Assembly: GCA_947493005.1 (NCBI GenBank) | Contig: CANLOY010000003.1 | Location: 372,001 to 436,000 of the forward strand | Direction: 5' to 3' | Source: an uncultured Roseivirga sp. | Lineage (GTDB): Bacteria > Bacteroidota > Bacteroidia > Cytophagales > Cyclobacteriaceae | Length of the DNA stretch: 64,000 bases | Shown: positions 54,609 through 63,051 of the stretch, piece after piece | Position numbering within the stretch: the first letter of the stretch is position 1 | Layout of the letters: each line of letters opens with the position of its first letter | Position numbers and translations under genes: made by a program | The notes under the pieces: generated by a model | What the model was told of the DNA's origin: nothing | What the model saw: only the letters and a program-made list of their open reading frames with translations | Databases searched by the model: none

Positions 54609-55621
54609 TGCCTGACTTTGCTCAAAAAGTAGCACTAAAACCATTCAACACATTTAGTATTCAAGCCTATGCCCATTGGTTTTGTACGTTTTCTTCTGTC
54701 GATGAATTAAGAGATGCTTTGAGCAAAATTAATGGAAGGCCTTTCCTTATTCTCGGTGGCGGAAGTAACATACTCCTCACTAGGGATTTTGAAGGCGTTG
54801 TATTGAAAAATGAACTTAGAGGTATCAATATCATCGATGAGGATGAGGAACATGTCTTTGTTGAAGTGGCTGCAGGTGAAAACTGGCATGAATTTGTGCT
54901 TTTTTGTATTGACAAAGGTTGGGCAGGTGTAGAAAATCTCTCGTTAATTCCAGGTACTGTTGGAGCCGCTCCTATGCAAAACATAGGAGCTTATGGAGTA
55001 GAGATCAAACACGTATTTGACCATCTGAAAGCAGTAGAGATTTCTTCAGGTAAGATTGATACATTCAATAACGAAGCCTGTCAATTCGGTTATAGAGAAA
55101 GTGTCTTTAAAAAATCCTTAAAAGGGAAGTATATCATTACATCTGTTACTTTCAAGCTTAACAAAACTCCCGAATTCAATACCTCCTACGGGGCCATTCA
55201 AGAAACTTTAATACAAATGGGAGTTAAAACTCCTAGCATTAAAGCTATCAGCGATGCTGTAATACATATACGTCAGAGTAAGTTACCTGACCCAAAGGAA
55301 ATTGGTAATGCTGGTAGCTTCTTTAAAAATCCGGAAGTAGATAAAATTGATTTCGAAGGACTTAAATCTGAATTTCCTGGAATACCTGGTTATCAACTGC
55401 CAAACAACAGAGTTAAAGTACCGGCCGCATGGTTGATAGAACAAGCGGGTTGGAAAGGAAAAACTTTCGGTGAAATCGGAGTCCATAAAAAACAACCTTT
55501 GGTACTGGTGAATTATGGAAACGGAAATGGAGAGTCGATCAAAAAACTGGCTTTTGATATTCAAGAATCAGTAAGGCGAAAATTTGGTATAGAGCTCACT
55601 CCGGAAGTCAATATCATCTAG
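54608..55621 (+). CDS. murB: UDP-N-acetylmuramate dehydrogenase MurB
   Basis: The 337-aa protein has the FAD-binding start ALKPFNTFSIQA, FLILGGGSNILLTRDFEGVV, GVENLSLIPGTVGAAPMQNI, FGYRESVFK, the catalytic-Ser region NAGSFFKNP and the ending EIGVHKKQPLVLVNYGNG. The C-terminal layout matches type I (E. coli-like) MurB. It reduces UDP-GlcNAc-enolpyruvate to UDP-MurNAc for peptidoglycan synthesis. It starts one base inside the preceding gene's stop. Confidence 0.96.
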   Translation: MPDFAQKVALKPFNTFSIQAYAHWFCTFSSVDELRDALSKINGRPFLILGGGSNILLTRDFEGVVLKNELRGINIIDEDEEHVFVEVAAGENWHEFVLFCIDKGWAGVENLSLIPGTVGAAPMQNIGAYGVEIKHVFDHLKAVEISSGKIDTFNNEACQFGYRESVFKKSLKGKYIITSVTFKLNKTPEFNTSYGAIQETLIQMGVKTPSIKAISDAVIHIRQSKLPDPKEIGNAGSFFKNPEVDKIDFEGLKSEFPGIPGYQLPNNRVKVPAAWLIEQAGWKGKTFGEIGVHKKQPLVLVNYGNGNGESIKKLAFDIQESVRRKFGIELTPEVNII

Positions 55622-55669
55622 ATTTCTCAATTCATTTCAAATCCATAACTTGCCGAACTTTTGACAAAG

Positions 55670-56881
55670 ATGGCAAAGCGCACCCCTGCTCTTGGTTTTA
55701 TTCTATTCACTGTTTTACTTGATGTACTAGGGATTGGTATTATTCTTCCAATTATTCCAGACCTACTTGAGGAAATGGGTATTCCGGATGCAGGTGAAGC
55801 ATCCCGTATTGGTGGTGCACTACTTTCCGTTTATGCCATAATGCAATTCTTTTTCGCCCCCATACTTGGCGGACTAAGTGATCAATATGGACGCAGACCT
55901 ATCATTTTGATAGCACTCTTTGGCTTGACTGTTGACTACATTGTTGTAGCATTTGCTCCCACCATTGTATGGTTGTTCGGTGCCAGAATAGTAGCAGGTA
56001 TTTGTGGAGCAAGCTTCACTTCTGCATCTGCTTATGTCGCAGATATAAGTACACCTGAAAACCGGCCTAAAAACTTTGGAATGATAGGCGCTGCTTTTGG
56101 TCTTGGTTTCATCCTAGGGCCTATTCTTGGTGGTCTTCTTGGTGAAATTAACATCAGACTACCATTCTTTGTATCTGCAGGGCTTACTATGTTAAACTTT
56201 GTTTATGGCCTTTTTGTGTTACCTGAGTCTTTAAGTAAAGAAAATCGCAGAAGGTTTGAATGGAAACGAGCCAACCCAATAGGTTCCCTTAAAAACCTTA
56301 GAAAGTATCCCTTTCTCAGTAACCTCTTTATTGCATTCTTCATTATTTACCTTGCTGGCCATGCGGTGCAAAGCAACTGGTCATTCTTTGGAAAAGAAGT
56401 ATTTGGATGGGGAAAATCCGAAATTGGTTTCTCATTAGCTGTAGTTGGTTTCTTTGTGGCAATTGTTCAGGCAGCATTAATAGGAAAAGCAGTTAAAAAG
56501 TTTGGACAAAATAAAACCATATATCTTGGCTTGGTGTTCAATTTTGTTGGTTTTGTACTGTTTGCCTTAGCTACAAAAGAGTGGATGATATTTGCTTTTA
56601 TGTCTATTTATGTAATGGGAGGACTAGCAGGCCCGACACTGCAGGCTTTAATGTCTTCTCAAGTCCCAGCAACGGAACAGGGTGAATTGATGGGAGCAAT
56701 TACTAGTCTTCAGAACTTGGGAAATATATTTGGGCCAACCATTATGACAACAGTTTTCTTTTATTTCACCGGACCATTAGACGTTTACTTTCCAGGAGTT
56801 GCCTTTGCTCTAGGCGCTGTGTTCTCAATTGTCAGCGGTACGCTTATTTATAAGACTATTTCAAAGCCATCAGGCGCTTAG
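55670..56881 (+). CDS. TetA-like MFS transporter (TCR/Tet family)
   Basis: From ATG at 55670 it is 403 aa (a TTG at 55661 is a weaker option). It has twelve membrane segments and the Tet-type motifs: LDVLGIGIILPIIPDLL, FFAPILGGLSDQYGRRPI (MFS motif A with GGLSDQYGRRP) and GFILGPILGGLLGE. Such carriers export tetracyclines or, more often in environmental bacteria, other small molecules; resistance should not be assumed from sequence. Gap to murB is 48 nt. Confidence 0.9.
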   Translation: MAKRTPALGFILFTVLLDVLGIGIILPIIPDLLEEMGIPDAGEASRIGGALLSVYAIMQFFFAPILGGLSDQYGRRPIILIALFGLTVDYIVVAFAPTIVWLFGARIVAGICGASFTSASAYVADISTPENRPKNFGMIGAAFGLGFILGPILGGLLGEINIRLPFFVSAGLTMLNFVYGLFVLPESLSKENRRRFEWKRANPIGSLKNLRKYPFLSNLFIAFFIIYLAGHAVQSNWSFFGKEVFGWGKSEIGFSLAVVGFFVAIVQAALIGKAVKKFGQNKTIYLGLVFNFVGFVLFALATKEWMIFAFMSIYVMGGLAGPTLQALMSSQVPATEQGELMGAITSLQNLGNIFGPTIMTTVFFYFTGPLDVYFPGVAFALGAVFSIVSGTLIYKTISKPSGA

Positions 56882-56967
56882 CATTTATTCTTTTTGAATA
56901 ATACTAAAGATAATCACATGATTATGTGACCTTCATTTTAAAGGCATTATTCGTAATTTGTCTCTTA

Positions 56968-58017
56968 ATGGAGGCTAAGCTCGATATATGGATTGTCTTA
57001 TTTATTGCCGCAGCAGCTCAAGGAGTATTTTTATCCGGGATGCTAGCGTTAAAGCCCCCTAAAAAAGAAAAGAAGAAAACTGCTCGCTATCTACTGGTAG
57101 CACTTATATCTACTTTTACAATAACCATAGCCTACTATACAACTTTTTGGACAGGGATTGCTCCTAGACTACACCCGGCCTTTGGTATCATTTTAAGGTT
57201 TACCTTTCTGTTTGGGCCACTTGCCTACTTCTATGTTTTCAACATAATAAAAGGAAAACTACCAAGACTAACCTGGCTTCATTTTATCCCCTTTGTATTA
57301 GTCAACCTATTTTACTTTTGCATACCTCATCTATTCCCTCACTTCAGCGGCTATTTCTGGCTCAATCTTCTCACCGTAGTGCATATATTAGCCTACGGAG
57401 TATATAGCTTATGGTATGCTGTAAATCTTAAAGCCAATTCATGGGTTTTAAACATCTCCATTTCATTCATTGGTTATTGTTTATGTCTACTTACCTATTA
57501 TGTACTCTTATGGACCGGTGTGTTGAAAACACAACATGACTACATGGTTTCCATGGGAATGACCATTTTTATTTATTTCATTGGCTATCACGGTTTTAAA
57601 TCTCCATTACCTGAAGTCAATTCCAATGGAGAAAAGTACGAAAAATCATCCTTGACCAATGAAGTGCTGAACCAAATCATGGAGAAGATTGATCAGCTTA
57701 TGCTACAAGAAAAACTTTTCACAAATGGAGATTTAAAACTTGCTGAGCTTGCTGCTCAACTTGAACTGACCCCTCATGCCATTTCACAATCCATTAATGT
57801 TGTTAAGAACAAGAAGTTCACAGATTACCTGAATGAGTTAAGAGTTGAGGAGGCAATCAGTCTCATGAATCAGAGAGAATATTTTGATGCAAAATTACTT
57901 GCCGTTGCAATCGATTCAGGCTTCAACAACAAGACTTCCTTCTTAAACGCTTTCAAGAAACAAACTGGTCTATCTCCATCAGAGTTTCGCAAATCGATTT
58001 ATTCAAAAGCCTCATAG
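56968..58017 (+). CDS. Membrane-anchored AraC-family transcriptional regulator
   Basis: From ATG at 56968 it is 349 aa; a GTG at 56926 would add 14 residues. Seven hydrophobic segments cover residues ~5-230. The C-terminal AraC helix-turn-helix pair includes LAAQLELTPHAISQSINVVK, KFTDYLNELRVEEAI and the signature AVAIDSGFNNKTSFLNAFKK, QTGLSPSEFR. The regulator probably senses a signal at the membrane and binds DNA on the cytoplasmic side. Plausible target genes are the neighbouring cupin or MFS gene (inference). Confidence 0.9.
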   Translation: MEAKLDIWIVLFIAAAAQGVFLSGMLALKPPKKEKKKTARYLLVALISTFTITIAYYTTFWTGIAPRLHPAFGIILRFTFLFGPLAYFYVFNIIKGKLPRLTWLHFIPFVLVNLFYFCIPHLFPHFSGYFWLNLLTVVHILAYGVYSLWYAVNLKANSWVLNISISFIGYCLCLLTYYVLLWTGVLKTQHDYMVSMGMTIFIYFIGYHGFKSPLPEVNSNGEKYEKSSLTNEVLNQIMEKIDQLMLQEKLFTNGDLKLAELAAQLELTPHAISQSINVVKNKKFTDYLNELRVEEAISLMNQREYFDAKLLAVAIDSGFNNKTSFLNAFKKQTGLSPSEFRKSIYSKAS

Positions 58018-58106
58018 GTTTTTCTGGCAAATCTTATCGGTATTACCAATTAAAACTTAACTAAACTGTATCTAAGCTAATTATTCACTAAAGTTTAAAT
58101 CTAGCT

Positions 58107-58529
58107 ATGACTAAAAGAAGATCATTTTTAGCACTTTCAGGAATGCTGCTCTTTACCAATCCTCTAAAAATCCTTAGTAAGGGAATTTTGAGTAGTAAAA
58201 ATCAAAGCCTTAACACAAGGTTCTTTCGCAAGGATGAACTGGAGAATGAATTGGCCAAAAGCACAGATCGTTACCTCCCTTTCCTTAATGTAGATAAACT
58301 CAGAACTGGTCTCTATGTACTACCCAAGGGTGCAGAGGATAAGCAACAACCTCACGCTCATGACGAAGTTTATTATATTTTAAATGGGAAAGGGAAATTT
58401 ATAGCCGATAATGAAGTCAACAATGTTAAAGAGGGTGCAGTCTTATATGTAAAATCCCACATTGAGCATAGGTTTTACGATATAGAAGAAGAATTAAAAA
58501 TTTTGGTGTTCTTCTCAAATATGGCATAA
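58107..58529 (+). CDS. Cupin domain protein with Tat-type signal
   Basis: The 140-aa protein opens TKRRSFLALSGMLLFTNPL, with the twin-arginine pattern KRRSFLALS. A single cupin barrel follows: QQPHAHDEVYYILNGKGKF (two His and Glu of motif 1) and HIEHRFYDIEEELKILVFF (motif 2 His). It is probably a metal-binding protein or enzyme folded in the cytoplasm and exported. Function unknown. A hairpin terminator lies after the stop. Confidence 0.8.
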   Translation: MTKRRSFLALSGMLLFTNPLKILSKGILSSKNQSLNTRFFRKDELENELAKSTDRYLPFLNVDKLRTGLYVLPKGAEDKQQPHAHDEVYYILNGKGKFIADNEVNNVKEGAVLYVKSHIEHRFYDIEEELKILVFFSNMA

Positions 58530-58557
58530 AAAAAGGGTGACAGTTCAGCCACCCTTT
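58530..58557. terminator. Bidirectional terminator between cupin and PorE-like genes
   Basis: AAAGGGTG (58532-58539) pairs with CACCCTTT (58550-58557). On the minus strand a T run follows the stem, so it works best for the minus-strand PorE-like gene; it also sits just after the plus-strand cupin stop. Confidence 0.82.
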
Positions 58558-58577
58558 CCATTATAAACTTTATCTGA

Positions 58578-60629
58578 CTATTTTCTTACCTCTATTCGTT
58601 CATTGTTTTCATCAACGAAATAGAGCTCTACCCTTCTGTTAAACGCTCTACCACTTCTGGTACGGTTTGTCGCAATAGGAATATCTTCACTAAATGTTTT
58701 TACCGCTAACTGGTCTGCATCAACTCCCTTTCTTCTTAAGTAATTGTACACTTCAGTATACCTCCTCTTACCCAATGCAATGTTATAGCCATCTGTACCA
58801 TATGCATCAGTATGTCCGGCAACCATAACCTTCAGATCACTACGGCCTTTGAGTAATTCAGCAGCTTCATTCAAACGCTGATAAAACTCTGGTTTAATAT
58901 TGTGGAGGTCGAAATCGAAAAACACGTTAGGAAGTTCTACGAAAGCTTCGGGAACAACGGCTGCTACCGCTTCCACAACCGGTTCTATCACTTCTGGTTC
59001 TTTCTCTTCTACCTCAACAACAGGTTCTTCTTCCTCTTCTGGAATCGTCAATCCTTCAATTGAAGGTGGGTCGACAGGAATGTTTGTTGGGTCAAGATCG
59101 AAGCTGTTGATCATTTTAACATAAATCTCCTTCTCGTTCTTGTCACAATTGCCAATGAAGAAATCCTGCTCAATATCAAACTCATCTCTGAACAAAACTC
59201 TTATGTTATGCTCCTTTTCATAAAGCACCCCACCATCTCTTTCAACTTTAAGAGTAAAATCACTTTCAATTGGCATGATCATGCTATAAACACCGTATTC
59301 ATTAGTTACTGTGGTGAAAGTATCGTCTTTACCGGTAACAGAAATAGTGGCATTAGCAACAGGAGTGGTTCCATCACACTCCAAGAGCTTACCTTGTACC
59401 TGAGATTTATTGAACATGATAATTCGATAGATATCCACTTGCCCGAAACCTCCAGGTCTACTAGATGAGAAATATGCGTTCTTCCCATACAATGTAAAGA
59501 AGGTATCATCTGTAGGAAGGTTAATTGGAGCACCCATATTCTCAGGCTTAGAGAAAAGTCCAGTTGCACTATCTAACTTAGTACTGAATATGTCGTATCC
59601 TCCCATTGAATCATGTCCTTTGGATGAGAAGTATAACGTTCCATCTCCTGCCACAAACGGAGCATCTTCACGCTGAGGAGTATTTAATTCTTCTATAAAG
59701 TATGGTTTTGACCACTTACCGTTTTCCGTTTTGTGAACGATATACAGATCAGAGTTTTCATCATCATTAGCAAAGTCTGAAGCGTATATGATAGAATTAC
59801 CATTATTATACACAAAAGCATGTGGCTCCCATTTTTTAGTATTTATTGGTAACTCCTCCCGAGAGCCCCAAACACCATCAGCACCTAACCTTGATATAAA
59901 CAGGTCGTCTTCTCTAAATGTGATTAGTGTACTATCATTATCTAAAAGCTGTATAGGAGCATCAAAAGTACCATCAGATGCATAGCCTTTCAAAGGCTTG
60001 TCTTTCTTCCAGTCATCAATATCATCCATCTCAGCAGTCATTACCTGCTCGTAGAACTCACCATCATCAGCTACCTCTCCCAAACCTTCACGTCTGGCAG
60101 TAAAAAATATACCTCTCTGGTTTGCTGTTACAATCTGGCTGTACTCATTCCCTTCTGTATTTACATTCTCCCCCAGGTTTTTAACAATGATTTCTTTCGG
60201 GTTAGGGATATACTTTTTAGCGTTCTGAATATTGTTGAAAGTCAGAAAGTATTCTGGTTTGGCGTAGTCTTCCAGCTCATTCTGGTTCACTCTTCTCAGT
60301 GTACGCTCAGCATCATCAACTCTTCCACCGAACAAATAAGCTTGAGCATACGGTATCCAGAAACTCGGGTCAGTTTCAGCATAAGGCAATGCTTCCTGAA
60401 AGAGTTTATAGGACTCATCGAAACGATACCTCTTTGAGTGACAGATAGCTGCCAGCCATTTAGCTTCGTAGTTCTTTTTTTTCTTTTTGATAATTGGGTC
60501 CAGATAGGTCAATGCCACCTCCCAATCTTCTTCCGCCATAGCTCCGTAAACCTTGTTAAGATTCTGAGCCTTGACGGACACTGTGCATATGACAAAAAAT
60601 GTCACAATTAGTAGTGCTGATCTTTTCAT
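58578..60629 (-). CDS. OmpA-family protein with TPR, beta-propeller and regulatory domains (PorE-like)
   Basis: The 683-aa protein has a signal peptide (MKRSALLIVTFFVICTVSVKAQ). Residues ~25-150 are TPR-like helices. Residues ~160-420 are PD40/WD40-like propeller blades (GTLYFSSKGHDSMGGYDIF, AYFSSSRPGGFGQVDIYR). Residues ~425-510 are a carboxypeptidase regulatory-like domain, followed by a Glu/Pro/Val-rich linker (EEEEEPVVEVEEKEPEV). Residues ~570-683 are OmpA_C with peptidoglycan-binding GHTDAYGTDGYNIALGKRR and NRRVELYF. Domain order and length match PorE of T9SS, which ties the secretion machinery to peptidoglycan. Unlike PorE it has no lipobox Cys. Confidence 0.88.
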   Translation of the reverse strand: MKRSALLIVTFFVICTVSVKAQNLNKVYGAMAEEDWEVALTYLDPIIKKKKKNYEAKWLAAICHSKRYRFDESYKLFQEALPYAETDPSFWIPYAQAYLFGGRVDDAERTLRRVNQNELEDYAKPEYFLTFNNIQNAKKYIPNPKEIIVKNLGENVNTEGNEYSQIVTANQRGIFFTARREGLGEVADDGEFYEQVMTAEMDDIDDWKKDKPLKGYASDGTFDAPIQLLDNDSTLITFREDDLFISRLGADGVWGSREELPINTKKWEPHAFVYNNGNSIIYASDFANDDENSDLYIVHKTENGKWSKPYFIEELNTPQREDAPFVAGDGTLYFSSKGHDSMGGYDIFSTKLDSATGLFSKPENMGAPINLPTDDTFFTLYGKNAYFSSSRPGGFGQVDIYRIIMFNKSQVQGKLLECDGTTPVANATISVTGKDDTFTTVTNEYGVYSMIMPIESDFTLKVERDGGVLYEKEHNIRVLFRDEFDIEQDFFIGNCDKNEKEIYVKMINSFDLDPTNIPVDPPSIEGLTIPEEEEEPVVEVEEKEPEVIEPVVEAVAAVVPEAFVELPNVFFDFDLHNIKPEFYQRLNEAAELLKGRSDLKVMVAGHTDAYGTDGYNIALGKRRYTEVYNYLRRKGVDADQLAVKTFSEDIPIATNRTRSGRAFNRRVELYFVDENNERIEVRK

Positions 60630-60756
60630 TATTAGTCAGTTAAAGTAAAATGATCTTAGTCTCTTGACAGATTAGTCCAAAAAGTCGATGGCTATGTTGA
60701 GGGCGTATAGAACTATACACTGCTAATATATGGAAAAACTTTCATATCAGAACAAG

Positions 60757-61725
60757 TTAATTCTTAAAGCTAAAAACATCATTTAGGTCAAAAACCAGGC
60801 TGTATTGACACTCTTCCGAACTTAAATCACGAGTGGAGTAGAAGAAATACTGCCTATCACTATCTCCCAGAGTCAGGTTCAGGTACATATTTCCAAGGTA
60901 AATAGACCTAATAACGTTCACTTTAATGCCATCTTCTGATTTTTTGTATGAAGTATATTCTGCTCTTACATAAGAATTATCGACACCTGTAGCTGCAGAA
61001 ACATCGTTAATACGGCCGAAGAATTGAGCAATTTCGAGATTTTCGGGCTTTTCATAAATATTCTTTATTGTATCATTTTGAATCACTTTCCCTGAAGAAA
61101 CGAAAGCCACTTTATCCGCAATCAGCATAGCATCTTTTGTATCATGAGTCACAAAAATCAAACTCAACTGTTCATGATTCACTATGTCAATCAACTCCAT
61201 CAGTAAAGCTTCCTTTGTCAATGGATCCAGGTTACTGAACGGCTCATCCATTAAAAGCAAGGCAGGGTCATCGGCTAATGCTCTGGCTATAGATAGACGC
61301 TGTTTTTGGCCTCCAGATAATTCACTTGGTTTTCGGTTTCTAAAAGCCATTAGGTGACAAATCTCTAACAGCTCACTAGTTCTATTCGATTGATAAATTT
61401 TATCAAATTGCAATAGCTTGTATTTGATATTTTCTTCAACCGTCATGTTTGGTTTTACCTGAAAGTCTTGAAAAACCATCTTGATAGCCTCATGCCCGGC
61501 AATCAACTGTTCCTCTGGATCTTTGAGCCTTTCCCCTTGAAAAACTACTTCTCCGGAGTCTGGTTTCATTAGGCCGGCCACTATTTGGAGAAGGGTGCTT
61601 TTTCCAGAACCGCTTTTGCCAACCAGCGCCAATACTTCATTTGCACCAACATTTAATGAAACATCTTTAACAGCGCCCAAAGCCTCTCCCGGATATGTTT
61701 TTGAAATGTTCTTTACTTCAAGCAT
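60757..61725 (-). CDS. Orphan ABC transporter ATP-binding protein
   Basis: The 322-aa protein has Walker A GKSGSGKST (residues 36-44), Q-loop VFQDFQVKPNMTVEENI, signature LSGGQKQR, Walker B LLLMDEPFSNLD and switch VTHD. It is followed by a C-terminal TOBE-like part (~80 residues ending LNDVFSFKN). It resembles the ATPase of spermidine/putrescine or iron(III) importers (PotA/FbpC type). No permease or binding protein gene lies beside it in the window, so its partner must be elsewhere. A terminator separates it from the upstream gene. Confidence 0.88.
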   Translation of the reverse strand: MLEVKNISKTYPGEALGAVKDVSLNVGANEVLALVGKSGSGKSTLLQIVAGLMKPDSGEVVFQGERLKDPEEQLIAGHEAIKMVFQDFQVKPNMTVEENIKYKLLQFDKIYQSNRTSELLEICHLMAFRNRKPSELSGGQKQRLSIARALADDPALLLMDEPFSNLDPLTKEALLMELIDIVNHEQLSLIFVTHDTKDAMLIADKVAFVSSGKVIQNDTIKNIYEKPENLEIAQFFGRINDVSAATGVDNSYVRAEYTSYKKSEDGIKVNVIRSIYLGNMYLNLTLGDSDRQYFFYSTRDLSSEECQYSLVFDLNDVFSFKN

Positions 61726-61740
61726 TAGGCTTGAAATAAC

Positions 61741-61767
61741 AAAAAAAGGCTACCAATATAGTAGCCT
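61741..61767 (-). terminator. Terminator after the sorbosone-dehydrogenase-like gene
   Basis: On the minus strand AAGGCTAC (complement of 61760-61767) pairs with GTAGCCTT (complement of 61745-61752), followed by a run of T. It lies between the stop at 61787 and the ABC gene start at 61725. Confidence 0.85.
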
Positions 61768-61786
61768 TCATCAGAAAAGTTTCGAA

Positions 61787-62941
61787 TTACTTTTTATAGC
61801 TGATTCTATAGATACAGTGTGCAATATCATCAGATACCAGAATTGAACCATCCGGCATCTCCATTACATCAACGGGCTTACCCCATCCTTTATTAGATTC
61901 CTGATCCAACCAGCCATCAGCAAATATTTCACTGCTAACTACTTTGTCACCTTCCACTTCAACAAACCTTAGTTGGTATCCGATATGCTTTGCTGGGAGA
62001 GTCCTATTCCAAGAACCGTGCTGAGCCACCAATATGTTGTTTTTGTACTTTTCAGGAAACATATTCCCTTGGTAAAATCTCATACCTAAAGGAGCTGAGT
62101 GAGGTTCAAACTTATAAGATGGTCCCTGAAATTTGTCTTGAGGATATTTGTCTCCAAAATCAGGATCAGGAATATCACCCTGATGCCAGTAAGGAAATCC
62201 GAAATGTGCTCCGGCTCTTTCCACATGATTAAGTTCGCAAGCAGGTTTTTCGTTACCTAAATGATCTCTACCGTTATCAGTAAACCACATGTCACCTGTT
62301 TCTGGATGCCAGGCAAACCCCACTGAATTTCTTACCCCTTTCACATAGACCTCCATATTGGTACCATCAGGGTTCATCCTGGTAATGGAGGCATAAACTT
62401 CATTTTCATCCTCTTTATCACACACATTACATGGTGCTCCAACTGGTACATAGAGTTTCCCATCGGGGCCAAAAGCAATAAACTTCCAACCATGATGCCC
62501 ATCTGTTGGATATTCGTCAAAGATCACTTCAGATACAGGATCTTTCAAGTTATTCATAATATCTCTGAACCTATGAACCCTGTTAACTTCAGCCACATAC
62601 AAATCACCATTTCTGAATACCACACCATTGGGCATTCTTAAACCCGTGGCAATTGTGTCCACTCTATCCGCTACCATATCTCCATTGGTATCTGTTAAGG
62701 CATACACGTTCTTCCTTCTCCTGTTTCCTACAAAAACAGTTTTACCATCATCAGTTCTGGCCAAGGAACGTGCATCGGTTATGTTAGCAGCATACAATGA
62801 TATCTCAAACCCTTCGGGTAGATTGATTTTAGACAGCATAGCATCATATTCAGATTTAGTTTTCCCTTCTCCTCTAGATTGACAGGATGCAGAAACACTG
62901 AGTAGGCAGGTAAGACTGAGTACAAATAATAGTTTATTCAT
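61787..62941 (-). CDS. PQQ-type sugar dehydrogenase / L-sorbosone dehydrogenase-like lipoprotein
   Basis: The 384-aa protein has a lipoprotein-like signal with SASC (Cys20) followed by a six-bladed propeller: INLPEGFEISLYAANI, LARTDDGKTVFVGNRR, GHHGWKFIAFGPDGKLYVPV, GVRNSVGFAWHPETGDMWFTDNGRDHLG and DDIAHCIYRISY. The layout matches the PQQ-dependent soluble glucose/sorbosone dehydrogenase family. PQQ and calcium binding are plausible but not provable here. No PQQ biosynthesis gene lies in the window. It is divergent from the ABC-F gene. Confidence 0.88.
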   Translation of the reverse strand: MNKLLFVLSLTCLLSVSASCQSRGEGKTKSEYDAMLSKINLPEGFEISLYAANITDARSLARTDDGKTVFVGNRRRKNVYALTDTNGDMVADRVDTIATGLRMPNGVVFRNGDLYVAEVNRVHRFRDIMNNLKDPVSEVIFDEYPTDGHHGWKFIAFGPDGKLYVPVGAPCNVCDKEDENEVYASITRMNPDGTNMEVYVKGVRNSVGFAWHPETGDMWFTDNGRDHLGNEKPACELNHVERAGAHFGFPYWHQGDIPDPDFGDKYPQDKFQGPSYKFEPHSAPLGMRFYQGNMFPEKYKNNILVAQHGSWNRTLPAKHIGYQLRFVEVEGDKVVSSEIFADGWLDQESNKGWGKPVDVMEMPDGSILVSDDIAHCIYRISYKK

Positions 62942-63051
62942 TGGTTGGAATTATAGTTGAAAAGCAATGTATCAAAAAAGCAGCATTTCCATTAATGCTA
63001 TTTTATCAAAGGTGCAGTTTGATTTGTGTTATGGAAAGCTAATTTTGCGAC

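Noticed and set aside
55670-56881. Calling the TetA-like carrier a tetracycline-resistance gene
   Set aside because: The family motifs are shared by many efflux carriers, and there is no TetR-type regulator or mobile context.
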